DNA of 53,951 nt from Deinococcus ruber (GTDB lineage Bacteria; Deinococcota; Deinococci; Deinococcales; Deinococcaceae): NCBI RefSeq assembly GCF_014648095.1, contig NZ_BMQL01000028.1:1-53951 (forward strand), given 5' to 3'. Below, one piece after another: positions 8,912-17,723 of this stretch. The position numbers and the translations under genes are program-made. Every line of letters starts with the position of its first letter. Within the stretch, counting starts at the first letter, position 1. Under the pieces are notes generated by a model. The model was not told where the DNA came from. It saw nothing but the letters and a program-made list of their open reading frames with translations, and ran no database searches.

Positions 8912-9733
8912 CTAAGGCCCGGTCAGCGAGCGCAGGAAGGCATTGACAACGGCGGCGAGCTGTTCGGGTGCGTCGTAGGGGAGACCATGACCCACATCCG
9001 GGATCAGCGTGTAGCTGAGGAGTGGGTTGATGGCCTGTAATCCCTGAGCCGTTTCAGGAGAAACAACGCCTTTGCTTCCGAGGACGAGAAGAATAGGAAC
9101 ACAAATGTCGCGGATCAGCTCCCGAAAGTCGGGGTTGGGTGGAGTGAGCACCTCGAAGGCCTGCATCTGAGTTTGCAGCCGCGCCTCTGCGATGAGGTTG
9201 ATCAATTCGACTGAACGGTGCGGATGGCGCAGCTGCGCCTGAGCGACCAACTCGCTCTTCCCGGTGCCCAGAGCCTGCCGATGTTGCTCGGCCACGTCAC
9301 TTTCATAGACCTCGCGTTGCCATTCGGGACTGATGAAGGTCGGGTCGGCCAGCACGACGGCGCGGAGGCTGGCTCCGAGGCGGCTCGCCACGACCGCAGC
9401 GGTCATCCCGCCCATCGAATGACCGAGCAAGACCGGCCTGGACAATTCCAGCGCCTCGATAAGACCAAGAACGTCATTGGCATGATCGTCGTACAGGTAG
9501 CCCTCCGCCGGAGCGCTCGACAGGCCGTGCCCCCTCGCATCGGGCATGACCACGTCGTACTCGTGTTCCAGTGCGCGGGCCACAGGCGTCCAGCACGCGC
9601 CGTTGCCCATCAGACCGTGAAGGGCGATGACGGCGGATCTGTGGTGACCGGTTCTCAGAAAGTGGATGTTGATGGCATTTATTTCAGAGTCGCCGCTGAT
9701 CCACTGGGAAGCGGGCGAGGTGCGTTCGTTCAT
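8912..9733 (-). CDS. Alpha/beta-fold hydrolase
   Basis: A 273-residue cytoplasmic hydrolase. HGLMGNGACWTPVA forms the oxyanion-hole loop (about residues 34-47), PDARGHGLS follows strand 4, and the nucleophile elbow is GHSMGG. The catalytic His is in DVGHGLPYD near the C-terminus, and an acid is expected after the LLVLGSKG strand. The proportions match esterases, haloperoxidase-like enzymes and C-C bond hydrolases; substrate not predictable. Start ATG 9733 fits the usual N-terminus; the frame continues upstream to 9952 without family similarity. It ends with TAG. Confidence 0.87.
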   Translation of the reverse strand: MNERTSPASQWISGDSEINAINIHFLRTGHHRSAVIALHGLMGNGACWTPVARALEHEYDVVMPDARGHGLSSAPAEGYLYDDHANDVLGLIEALELSRPVLLGHSMGGMTAAVVASRLGASLRAVVLADPTFISPEWQREVYESDVAEQHRQALGTGKSELVAQAQLRHPHRSVELINLIAEARLQTQMQAFEVLTPPNPDFRELIRDICVPILLVLGSKGVVSPETAQGLQAINPLLSYTLIPDVGHGLPYDAPEQLAAVVNAFLRSLTGP

Positions 9734-9926
9734 GTCGGAAGCCTTTGGTGTGCTGTCTACGCAGAGGAGCAGGTGAGTGACCAAGGGGCCTGTCTGCCGA
9801 CCCGCAGTATGTCGCGTTTTCTGCTCTTCAGGCACGACGCCGGAGCTGAACACTTTGCCAAGACGCCCGTCGCTGCCGGCCAGAAGGTCAGCAGCGACGG
9901 GCGAACGACACAGCAACAGTTGCGGA

Positions 9927-10430
9927 TCAGCGGTTGGTGGGTGTGCCTCCACCGGGCTGCATCCGGTTTGCCGGACTGCCGGGCGCTCTCATTCCAAAGC
10001 CGGGATGAGCAAGGTCGATGGTGCGGGTCTGGCCCTGAGCGTCACGGATAACCGCGAACGTTGCCCCGGCGGGTGCCTGATTCACGATTGGGTTAGGTCG
10101 GGATGCAGGCCGCCCGGTGGCACTGCTCGGAGCGGGCCGAGTCTGCGCCTGCGTCCTGGCCGTCTGGCTCCAGCGGAGTGGACGTGGTGGAAGCGTCAAC
10201 GTTACGACGCGGATCAGCTTTCCGCCCTTCTGGGGATCGCCAGCGTAGTAGCTGACTTTCAGGGGCGCGGTCTGAGAGTGGGCATTCGGAGTTGCCGTGC
10301 TCTGCGTCGTCTGGGTGCGCGGCGTACTGCTGGCCGCCAGAGCTGGAAGGGTGACGGTTGCGAGGGCAGTAAGGGCCAGCAGCATCCGGGCCGGGGTGCG
10401 GAACACAGATGGATAGGCTTTCGAGCGCAT
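9927..10430 (-). CDS. Secreted low-complexity hypothetical protein
   Basis: A 167-residue exported protein. ATG 10430 is preceded by AGGAGGTTTT. The signal peptide has basic residues, a hydrophobic stretch ALTALATVTLP and cleavage after ALA. The mature protein is rich in Thr, Pro, Gln and Ala, with a predicted small ordered patch (VSYYAGDPQKGGKLIRVVTL) and a second one (GATFAVIRDAQGQTRTIDL). There are no cysteines in the mature part and no recognised domain. The patch pair may form one small beta domain interrupted by a disordered insert. Function unknown. Confidence 0.7.
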   Translation of the reverse strand: MRSKAYPSVFRTPARMLLALTALATVTLPALAASSTPRTQTTQSTATPNAHSQTAPLKVSYYAGDPQKGGKLIRVVTLTLPPRPLRWSQTARTQAQTRPAPSSATGRPASRPNPIVNQAPAGATFAVIRDAQGQTRTIDLAHPGFGMRAPGSPANRMQPGGGTPTNR

Positions 10431-11311
10431 AAAACCTCCTGTTATCAGGGAGAAGCGACGTCCTCCCAGAGCCACTTTGACGCGGGCCATCGAAGATCCG
10501 GTGGAGAAGTTGTGCAGGGTCCATGTGCATCGCTGGAAGCTGCGAAGCGGCCGCATGCGACCTCGACTCCACCGCGGAAATACGCTGCCGCAGGTATGGT
10601 GCGTCAGCCCGAGGGTCGCGCCTGAAGCTAAAGACTTTCCGCCTAAGATTCTTCGAGAAGGTTATAAACTTATTTCAGGGGCGCTGGAGATCGGTAGCAT
10701 GTGACAGCGCGAATCCGGCATCGCTGACAGAATTTGCATCTGCCGTAAGCCTTACCACAAGGGAATACTGTTCTTTTGGTGGACTGGAGCGAAGTGCGCC
10801 GTCAATAAATGGATTATTCGAGAACCTAGAAATATATAACTATCTAAAACGCTTTACAGTGGTTATCGGCTCTGATACTGTGAAGACACAGATGGCAGGT
10901 GCCTCACGTGATGGACAGTTCTTGAACGCCTGTGAATCTCGCTTTGCACACCGCTTTGACCCCTTGCCCGCTCATGACTTTGTCTCAAGGATGCAGCATG
11001 ACCAACCCCGCCCCTGCCGTTCCGACTGTTCGCCTCGACACCACACACTGTTCCACCTCTGCGTATGCCGCCTGACGGTGGCGCTCACAAGGCCTGGCGC
11101 TGTATTCGTCGGGTGCAGTCGGTCGTCTGAACGCGGCTGATAGCCTGGGAGTTATCCGGTATGCAGGGAAGAGCGGCTGAGCGCTGCCTCAGAACGTGTC
11201 GAACAGTTTCCCTATGCCCCGAACCGCATCGGAAGCCACCCGGAAGGCTTTTTTCCACTCCGGACCAACAGGTAAGCCGCGCTGCCCTGAAGCGGCGCAG
11301 AGGAGCACCGT
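10431..11311. other. Long intergenic region with an AT-rich core
   Basis: These 881 bp contain no convincing gene. From roughly 10620 to 10880 the composition falls well below the surrounding GC level (for example AGAAATATATAACTATC near 10828), then returns to normal. A 25-codon frame from ATG 10998 (MTNPAPAVPTVRL...) looks like a protein start but ends at TGA after SAYAA; it could be a leader peptide or a fragment. A weak hairpin with a T-run (AAGCC/GGCTTTTTT, 11233-11252) precedes the peroxiredoxin gene. A small RNA cannot be excluded. Confidence 0.45.
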
Positions 11312-12139
11312 ATGATTCCGAGTGTAGGCCAGCCGTTTCCAGACCTGACGCTGCCGGATCAGCGGGGCGAAGGTGTGCGCCTCTCCGACCTCACGCGGCC
11401 CAGCGTCTTTGACCGATATGCCGGGCTGGAGGACGGCTCACCTGTCATCGTGATCTTTGGGCGCGGATTTTTCTGCCCCCGCGACCAGCAGCAGTTGCGC
11501 GGGCTGGTGGGCTTTCAGCCTGAACTGCGCGTCAATTTTGCGCGGCTGGTGTACGTCAGCGCCGACCCTCCGCGTGTTGGCGCGGCCTTTCGCGCAGGGC
11601 TGGGAGCCGACTGGCCGTTCCTGTCAGATGAAGCGCTGAGCGCCACCCGGCAGCTTGGCCTGCTCGATGAGACCGAGGGCGAGTACGCCTACCGCGCCCG
11701 TCCGTATACCTTTGTGCTGCGCCCGGATCTGCACGTTCATTCAGCCTACGACGGCTGGTACTTCGTGGGTCGCCCGACCGTGGAGGAACTCAGACGCGAC
11801 CTGCGCGAGATCATGCGGAGCTTTCGCGCCTATCCCTACGAGGTCTGGGACACGCCCGAGGTGCGGGCCGTGCGGATTCCGCAGCAGGTGTGGGCAGCGG
11901 GTGCGCCGCCGCTGGGAGCCAGTGGGCTGGAGGTGGCGCACGGCGCGGTGAAGTGGTTCGATCTGGGTTCCGGCAACGGAATGATCGTGCGGGACGAAAC
12001 CGGCGAGGATGTCTTTTTCAACTTCACCGCCATTCCCGGTGAGGGCTACCGCACCGTGAGGGCGGGCACGCGGGTGGCGTTCGAGATCGTGCCAGGGAGA
12101 GCCGGGCCAAGTGCCCGCAATGTTCAGACGACTTCCTGA
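11312..12139 (+). CDS. Peroxiredoxin-like protein fused to a cold-shock domain
   Basis: A 275-residue protein with two domains. Residues 1-170 are an AhpC/TSA-type thioredoxin fold: VGQPFPDLTLPDQRG at the start, then VIVIFGRGFFCPRDQQQL with the candidate peroxidatic Cys55, and VLRPDLHVHSAYDGWY. The position of a CxxC resolving cysteine is Asp (CPRD). Residues 209-272 are a cold-shock OB fold: GAVKWFDLGSGNGMIVRDE, then EDVFFNFTAI. RNP1 (KGFGFI in CspA) is SGNGMI here, so two stacking aromatics are gone, while RNP2 keeps VFFNF. Both domains lie in one uninterrupted frame with GAGGAG 7 nt before ATG. It probably couples peroxide chemistry to a nucleic-acid-binding or scaffold module. Confidence 0.88.
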   Translation: MIPSVGQPFPDLTLPDQRGEGVRLSDLTRPSVFDRYAGLEDGSPVIVIFGRGFFCPRDQQQLRGLVGFQPELRVNFARLVYVSADPPRVGAAFRAGLGADWPFLSDEALSATRQLGLLDETEGEYAYRARPYTFVLRPDLHVHSAYDGWYFVGRPTVEELRRDLREIMRSFRAYPYEVWDTPEVRAVRIPQQVWAAGAPPLGASGLEVAHGAVKWFDLGSGNGMIVRDETGEDVFFNFTAIPGEGYRTVRAGTRVAFEIVPGRAGPSARNVQTTS

Positions 12140-12253
12140 TACGCAGATCAGTGCCGCCTCCCGGAGCGCTTCCCGAATACGGCTGACGACGGCGAACAGG
12201 GTTGGTTGCCACACGGATGCCCAGCGTCCACCACACGTTCTGAAGGAGATACG

Positions 12254-13657
12254 GTGAAACAGTATGACAGCATCATTGTCGGAACGGGACAGGCTGGCCC
12301 GGCGCTGGCCTCGCAACTCGTCGCCAGGGGGCAACACGTGGCGGTGGCCGAGGGGTACCGGTTTGGGGGAAGCTGCGTGAACTACGGCTGCCGCCCCACC
12401 AAGACGCTGATCGCCAGTGCCCATGCCCTGCACACCGCCCGGCGCGGCGCAGACTTCGGTTTTCGCACTGGTGAGGTGCGGGTCGACTGGGCGCGGGTGC
12501 GCGAGCGCGTCGTCGGCATCATCGACGACACCAGCGCGGGCATGGAACGCGGTCTGCGGGCTACCCAGGGGCTGGACATCTATCACGCCTATGCCAGCTT
12601 CGATGGCCGCGCAGAGGACGGGAATCTGTACCGTGTGCGCATGGGAGACGACGTGCTGACGGCCCCGCAGGTCTTCCTCAATACCGGGACGCGGGCGCTG
12701 ATTCCCGATATAGAGGGCATCGAGACGGTGCCCTGGCTGGACAGCGAACGCCTGCTGCGGTTGGACACCTTGCCCGATCACCTGATCGTGCTGGGCGGCA
12801 GCTACATCGGCATGGAACTGGGGCAGGCCTTCCGTCGACTCGGCAGCCGCGTCACCATCATCCAGACCCCGGCGTGCCTGATCAACCGCGAGGACGACGA
12901 CATCAAGCACGAACTCCACCGGGTCTTTGCCCGCGAGGGCATCGCCGTTCACACCCTCAGCACCCTGACGCGGGCCGAGCCGACGGCTGAGGGCGGGGTA
13001 CAGGTGTGGGTGCGCCATCAGAACGGACACGAGCAGGTCATCAGCGGGTCACACTGGTTGAATGCCACCGGGCGGGTGCCCAACAGCGACCGACTGAACC
13101 TGTCTTCGGTGGGTATCCAGACCGATGCTCAGGGGTACATCACGGTGAATGAACGCCTGGAAACCGGGGTGCCGGGCATCTGGGCACTGGGAGACGTGAA
13201 CGGCAGGGGGGCGTTTACCCACACCAGCTATCAGGATTACGAAATCGTCCGCGATAACCTGCTGCACGGGCAGGATCGCCGCTGGACTGACCGCACCACC
13301 ACCTACGCGCTGTTCACCGATCCACCCCTGGGACGCGTCGGAATGAGTGAGACGGAGGCCCGCCGCTCGGGTCGCCGGGTGCTGATGGCGGTCAGGCCGA
13401 TGCGCCGGATTGGGCGAGCTGTCGAGGAGGCCGAGACGGACGGCCTGATCAAGCTGCTGGTGGACGCCGACACCGAACAGTTCCTGGGGGCGGCGGTGCT
13501 GGGTCTGCGCGGCGACGAGGTGATTCAGGCCATCAGTTATTTCATGGCGACGGGCGCAAGTTACCGGGTGATGCAGCGCACGCTGCCCGTTCATCCCACG
13601 GTGGCCGAATTTCTGCCGACCATCCTCGGTGAACTTCAGCCCCTGGAGACGGCATGA
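12254..13657 (+). CDS. MerA-like FAD-dependent disulfide oxidoreductase
   Basis: A 467-residue class I pyridine nucleotide-disulfide oxidoreductase. The FAD motif is IIVGTGQAGPALA (residues 7-19), the redox-active disulfide is GGSCVNYGCRPTK, the NAD(P) Rossmann motif is VLGGSYIGMELGQAF, and GIWALGDVNG is the second FAD contact. The C-terminal dimer motif is HPTVAEFLPT, which supplies the active-site base. There is no N-terminal HMA domain and no C-terminal Cys pair, so mercury reduction is unlikely. GTG 12254 has GAAGGAGAT just upstream. The 3' end overlaps the GNAT gene by 4 bp. It lies 114 bp after the peroxiredoxin-CSD gene and could be its electron donor; that link is an inference from position. 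Confidence 0.9.
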   Translation: MKQYDSIIVGTGQAGPALASQLVARGQHVAVAEGYRFGGSCVNYGCRPTKTLIASAHALHTARRGADFGFRTGEVRVDWARVRERVVGIIDDTSAGMERGLRATQGLDIYHAYASFDGRAEDGNLYRVRMGDDVLTAPQVFLNTGTRALIPDIEGIETVPWLDSERLLRLDTLPDHLIVLGGSYIGMELGQAFRRLGSRVTIIQTPACLINREDDDIKHELHRVFAREGIAVHTLSTLTRAEPTAEGGVQVWVRHQNGHEQVISGSHWLNATGRVPNSDRLNLSSVGIQTDAQGYITVNERLETGVPGIWALGDVNGRGAFTHTSYQDYEIVRDNLLHGQDRRWTDRTTTYALFTDPPLGRVGMSETEARRSGRRVLMAVRPMRRIGRAVEEAETDGLIKLLVDADTEQFLGAAVLGLRGDEVIQAISYFMATGASYRVMQRTLPVHPTVAEFLPTILGELQPLETA

Positions 13658-14193
13658 CGACCCCTCAGCAGCCTAACCAAGCAGAAGGAGAGAGCAGGAT
13701 TCGGCCCGCCACCCCCGCCGATACGCCCGCCATCCTGAGATTGGCCGTCGATACCCGGATGTTCTTGCCACACGAAACCGGGGCGCTTCAGGAAGAATTC
13801 GGCGGCTTTCACGCCGGGCAGCGGGGCGCTGGGCACTCGCTGGTGGTGTGGACGCAGACTCCGGACGCGGTTGTGAGCGGTGTGGCGTATCTGGGGCCGA
13901 ACACGCTCTCGGAGCGGGCCTGGGATCTGTGGATGATCGCTGTGGCTCCGGATCGGCAGAGACAGGGCATCGGCGGCGACCTGCTGCGCTTCACCGAGTC
14001 GCGGGTAACGGCGGGTGGAGGTCACCTGCTGATCATCGAGACGAGTTCGGATGCCCGCTTTCTGCCGACCCACGCGTTTTATATCCGTCACGGCTACGCC
14101 GAGGTCGGACGCATCCCAGGCTTCTACGGCGACGAGGAAAGCAAGGTGATCTTCAGCAAGCGCCTTTCAGCGGTGGTTGTCGGCCTTAGCTGA
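13654..14193 (+). CDS. GNAT-family N-acetyltransferase
   Basis: A 179-residue acetyl-CoA-dependent transferase. The acetyl-CoA pyrophosphate loop is RQRQGIGGDLL (about residues 107-117) after the strand LWMIAVAPD. GHLLIIETSSDARFLPTHAFYIRHGY is the C-terminal half of the fold, with the usual catalytic tyrosine region (FYIRHGY). It is translationally coupled to the flavoprotein gene through an ATGA overlap. Small GNATs of this type acetylate amines or N-termini; the substrate is unknown. Confidence 0.88.
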   Translation: MTTPQQPNQAEGESRIRPATPADTPAILRLAVDTRMFLPHETGALQEEFGGFHAGQRGAGHSLVVWTQTPDAVVSGVAYLGPNTLSERAWDLWMIAVAPDRQRQGIGGDLLRFTESRVTAGGGHLLIIETSSDARFLPTHAFYIRHGYAEVGRIPGFYGDEESKVIFSKRLSAVVVGLS

Positions 14194-14239
14194 GGCTGGA
14201 GCGTGTTCGAAGGCGGCGCTGAAGGCCCGGACAACCACC
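14172..14239. terminator. Large interrupted hairpin at the end of the GNAT gene
   Basis: GGTGGTTGTC followed by GGCCTT (14172-14187) pairs with AAGGCC, CG and GACAACCACC (14222-14239): 16 paired bases with a 2-nt bulge and a loop of about 34 nt. It overlaps the last codons of the acetyltransferase and lies between convergent units, so it may terminate transcription from either side. No T-run follows. Confidence 0.45.
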
Positions 14240-14289
14240 TGCACTTTGAGCGGCACATACCGCCACCGCCGTGCTGTGCAGGTTGGAAG

Positions 14290-15609
14290 TCAGTGGTGCA
14301 GCTCACCCGTCCGTAGGGATGTTGTGAGCGCCCCGATCCGCACGCGGGTGATCTTGATGCCCTGGACTTCCTCGGCGGTCAGGGTATGCCCCTGCACCTC
14401 CACGCTGCTGCCAGCGGGCGGAACGGTGCCGTATGCTGCCAGCAACAGTCCGGCAATCGTGGTCACGTCTGCGTGGTGCAGCGGCAGGGCGTAGGTTCCG
14501 CGCAGCTCTCGCAGCGACACCTCACCGTTCACGGTGTACGACCCGTCCTCATTCTTCCAGACCCAGTCTCGGTCAGGTAGGGCGTCATCCTCGATAACCT
14601 CCTGAATCAGGTCGTCCATTGTCACAAACCCCAATGTGCCGCCGTATTCATCGACGACCAGTGCCGCGTGGACCCGTTCGTGTTTGAACAGCCGTAACAG
14701 AGACTCGGCGGTGGCGCTCTCGGGCACGCTCGGCAGGGGCCGCACCAGTCGGCTGAGCGCCGTGGACCTTCCCTGTGTCCGGGCGCGAATGAAATCTTTG
14801 ATGTGCAGCACCCCCAGAATATCGTCCAGATGTTCGCCGTAGACCGGGTAGCGGCTGCGGGGAGAGCGGGCGATGCGGGCGGTGATCTCCTCCGGCCCTG
14901 CGTGCTGAGGCAGGGCGTCCAGGTTTCGCCGTGAGGTCATCAGTTCTCCGGCGCTGCGTTCCTCCAGCGCGAAAATACTCTGGATCAGATCTCGCTGCAC
15001 CTGCCCCAGTTGCCCACCCTCGGCGCTCTCTTCGGTCAGAATGCTCAGTTCCTTGCTGGTGTAGAGCAGCGCCTGTTTGCCAGGATCCTTGATTCTCAGC
15101 AGGTGCATCAGCCCCAGGGCCAGCGCATTGAGCACGGCGACCAGTGGACGAACCGCCACGCTGAACACCCGTATCAGCGGCGTGATGCGGACACTCACCA
15201 CTTCCGGTGTTTGCAGGGCAAGGGCTTTCGGAATCATCTCTCCGAACACCACATGCAGGAAGGTGATGGCGCTCAGGGCGACGATAAAGCCCGCCGTGTG
15301 TGCCGCTTCCAGCCCCAGCCCCACCCTCTCCAGGGGCCGTTCCAGCCAGCCTGCTACCTGTGGTTCGCCGTACATGCCCAGTCCGATACTCGCCAGCGTG
15401 ATCCCGAGCTGCGAAACGGCGATGTAGCGGTCGCGCCCGATGGGATCGCGGTACATCCCCAGTAACCAGCGGGCGGCCCCGTTCCCCTGCCGGGCCATGA
15501 CTTCGAGCCGGGACAGGCGGGTCATCACCAGGGCAAACTCGGCAGCGACAAACAGCCCGTTGACCGCCACCAACAGCACGATCACGAGGATGGGTGTCAG
15601 CACCGTCAC
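14290..15609 (-). CDS. CorC/HlyC-type DUF21-CBS membrane protein (1)
   Basis: A 439-residue inner-membrane protein with the CNNM/CorC architecture. It has an N-terminal DUF21 transmembrane domain (about 1-190, starting with a hydrophobic helix and the AAEFALV signature), a CBS pair (about 200-325; YPVYGEHLDDILGVLH and HAALVVDEYGGTLGFVTMDDLIQEV) and a C-terminal CorC_HlyC domain (VNGEVSLREL...). Relatives transport or regulate Mg2+/Co2+. It begins at GTG 15609, overlapping the stop of the upstream paralogue, so the two form an operon and probably a heteromer. Confidence 0.9.
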   Translation of the reverse strand: MTVLTPILVIVLLVAVNGLFVAAEFALVMTRLSRLEVMARQGNGAARWLLGMYRDPIGRDRYIAVSQLGITLASIGLGMYGEPQVAGWLERPLERVGLGLEAAHTAGFIVALSAITFLHVVFGEMIPKALALQTPEVVSVRITPLIRVFSVAVRPLVAVLNALALGLMHLLRIKDPGKQALLYTSKELSILTEESAEGGQLGQVQRDLIQSIFALEERSAGELMTSRRNLDALPQHAGPEEITARIARSPRSRYPVYGEHLDDILGVLHIKDFIRARTQGRSTALSRLVRPLPSVPESATAESLLRLFKHERVHAALVVDEYGGTLGFVTMDDLIQEVIEDDALPDRDWVWKNEDGSYTVNGEVSLRELRGTYALPLHHADVTTIAGLLLAAYGTVPPAGSSVEVQGHTLTAEEVQGIKITRVRIGALTTSLRTGELHH

Positions 15610-16901
15610 AGCCTGCCCTCCGGCAGATTGAAACTCACGCGCTGCACTGCGCGGCGATCCATTGCCTCGACCCGGAAGTACACGGGGTCCTGTTCTGCCG
15701 CGACCTCGTCACCGACCATCGGCAGACGACCCAGCTCACTCCACAGCCAGCCGCTGATGGTGTCGACCTCGTCGGTCGCAAGATGCAGATCAAAGCGGTC
15801 GTTCAGCGTGTCTACCCGCACGTCTCCGCGCACAGTCACGCGCTGCCCCAGCACGCTGATCGGCTCTTCCTCCTGATCAAATTCGTCCTGTATTTCTCCC
15901 AGAATTTCCTCCAGCGCGTCTTCCAGTGTGACCAGCCCGACGATGCTGCCGCGCTCATCAACGACCACGGCGCTGTGCCGGGCCGCTTCGTGCAGCCGCC
16001 GCCACAGCTGGGGCACAGGCATGCTCTCCGTCACAATCAGGGGCGAACGCATGACCTCTCGAACCTGCTGGCCCGGCTGCTGTTCCGCCGCCAGAAAGAG
16101 CGCCCGCAGATGAACCACCCCGACCAGATCTTCGGCATCTGTTCCGGTCACCGGGAACCGGCTATAAGCCTTTCCTGCCAGCTGCTGAAGGGCGGCCTGC
16201 ACGGTGAGCTGCGCCGACACCGACACCACCCTGACTCGGGGCGTCATGATCTCGCGCACGACCCGGTGCTCGACGTTCAGGATGCCGGCCACCATGTCTC
16301 GCTCGGCCACGTCGATCAACCCGCCAGCGGCACTGTCCCTGTACAGATCTTTCAGTTCCTCGGGCGAATGCACATGGGCATGGCTGTGCTGGGTATTTAA
16401 CCTGGCCGCCCGCATCACAGCAAAAGCAGCGCCGTTAAACAGCGAAATAAGGGGCCGAAACAGCCACAGACTGAGCAGCATCGGACGCAGAGTGGCAATC
16501 GCCAGCCGTTCTGGATAGCGCAGCGCCACCGTCTTCGGTAACAGTTCGCCCAGCACGACCTGAAGCGTGGTAATCAGCGCCAGCACGATGATGGTAGCCA
16601 GCACCGGCCCACCCACCGTTCCGAGGGCCGGTTCCAGCAGTGGGGCCAGCTGGGCTTCGCCGTAAGCTCCGGCTACCAGACTGCTGAGGGTAATGCCGAC
16701 CTGACAGGCCGCCACCTGAGTGTCGAGCCGCTTGGGGTCGCGCAGTACGTTCAGCAGCACGGCGGCGTTGCCGTTCCCGAGTTCGGCAGCTTCCTGCACT
16801 CGGCTCCGCCGTGCCCCCACCGTGGCGAATTCGGCAACGACATAGAAGGCGTTCACTGCGACCAGCAGCACGATGACCAGAACGGGCAAAGCAGCGTTCA
16901 T
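15606..16901 (-). CDS. CorC/HlyC-type DUF21-CBS membrane protein (2)
   Basis: A 431-residue paralogue of the next gene with the same three parts. The DUF21 domain has a first helix LPVLVIVLLVAVNAFYVVAEFATVG, the CBS pair includes YSRFPVTGTDAEDLVGVVH and SAVVVDERGSIVGLVTLEDALEEI, and the CorC_HlyC domain includes VRGDVRVDTLNDRF. DEFDQEEEP between the CBS pair and the C-terminal domain is acidic. ATG 16901 is chosen to place the first helix at the N-terminus; the frame upstream lacks similarity. It is the first gene of the two-gene operon. A tandem pair of non-identical paralogues is common in this family. Confidence 0.9.
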   Translation of the reverse strand: MNAALPVLVIVLLVAVNAFYVVAEFATVGARRSRVQEAAELGNGNAAVLLNVLRDPKRLDTQVAACQVGITLSSLVAGAYGEAQLAPLLEPALGTVGGPVLATIIVLALITTLQVVLGELLPKTVALRYPERLAIATLRPMLLSLWLFRPLISLFNGAAFAVMRAARLNTQHSHAHVHSPEELKDLYRDSAAGGLIDVAERDMVAGILNVEHRVVREIMTPRVRVVSVSAQLTVQAALQQLAGKAYSRFPVTGTDAEDLVGVVHLRALFLAAEQQPGQQVREVMRSPLIVTESMPVPQLWRRLHEAARHSAVVVDERGSIVGLVTLEDALEEILGEIQDEFDQEEEPISVLGQRVTVRGDVRVDTLNDRFDLHLATDEVDTISGWLWSELGRLPMVGDEVAAEQDPVYFRVEAMDRRAVQRVSFNLPEGRL

Positions 16902-17225
16902 CCAGCGGCCTCTGTGCGGCAGAAATCTGCACCAGCACACTGAATCCTGGGACTGGGAGGTTCGCCGTCGTCACTATACGATACACTCATACAGAGACAC
17001 CCTAACCGATTTCGACGTGAAGAATGTGGAGCACGCCCCAGCAGACCCGCGCAGTTCCTCATTCAGAATGACCGGGGCAGACCATTTCCCTGACATCTCG
17101 ACGGCGATCACCGTCACGCCTGTTGAGATGTCACTGATCTCAGTCCGGAACTCTTCGCCGTGACCCGGCCATAGAAGAGCGTCTGAACTTTACCGGCACA
17201 CGACGCCCTGACCGGACGTGTCTGC
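16902..17225. other. Intergenic region upstream of the CorC pair
   Basis: These 324 bp hold the promoter of the leftward DUF21-CBS operon. On the minus strand TATAGT (16973-16978) is a candidate -10 box, without a clear -35. Nothing else is recognised. Confidence 0.4.
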
Positions 17226-17723
17226 TCAGCTGGCTCCTTTTCCTTTGCTGTACCGGTGGGTAAAGTCGTGTTCCCACTGCATTCCGTCCTGCGAAAGTTC
17301 GCCCACGACTTCAAGCGTCTGTCCGTCGGCACTGAACGTGCCTGTGAAGCGTTGCGAAAATCCGGATTCGTCGCGCCAGACTTTCCACAGGCCGTTTTCC
17401 AGCGTCATCTCGAACACCCGCAACACGCCACGCGAATCGAAATAGTGTTCCGACAACCCCTCGCCCGATGCGTCGGCACCGATCACGGCGACACTGTCGG
17501 GTACATCCGGATGGTCGAAGCGGGTTCTCTCGATCAGAAAATGACCGCCTTCGAGCCACGTATATGTCTTCAGGCCATGAACAGGCGCTGAGAGCGCAAC
17601 GTGCGTCATCTCGACGAACCACGTTCCGACGAGTACGTGAAGCGGTGCAAGGGCAGGCGAGCGCCCACTCGGGACATCGCTCGGATGAGGAGAGTGCTGG
17701 TGCGACTTCCTGCTTGTCGTCAT
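17226..17723 (-). CDS. Conserved hypothetical protein, DUF1579-like
   Basis: A 165-residue soluble protein without a signal peptide. The ordered part begins at LHVLVGTWFVEM and alternates strands, with TYTWLEGGHFLIERTRFD, EHYFDSRGVLRVFEMTLENGLW and FTGTFSADGQTLEV. This resembles the DUF1579 or lipocalin-like beta barrels, where GxW marks the first strand. The first 27 residues are polar and probably disordered. AGGAGG lies 6 nt before ATG 17723. It stands alone. Such proteins may bind small hydrophobic ligands; function unproven. Confidence 0.78.
   Translation of the reverse strand: MTTSRKSHQHSPHPSDVPSGRSPALAPLHVLVGTWFVEMTHVALSAPVHGLKTYTWLEGGHFLIERTRFDHPDVPDSVAVIGADASGEGLSEHYFDSRGVLRVFEMTLENGLWKVWRDESGFSQRFTGTFSADGQTLEVVGELSQDGMQWEHDFTHRYSKGKGAS

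Noticed and set aside
10523..11140. A 205-codon open frame in the long gap.
   Set aside because: It has no ribosome site, no motif and an unnatural residue mix, and it crosses regions of very different composition; it is probably a chance frame.
12254..13657. Mercuric reductase.
   Set aside because: The fold and redox disulfide match, but the N-terminal metal-binding domain and the C-terminal cysteine pair needed for Hg(II) are absent, and no other mer gene is near.
15010..16400. Long plus-strand frames over the CorC-type genes.
   Set aside because: They are the opposite-strand shadows of high-GC genes whose minus-strand products match known domains throughout.
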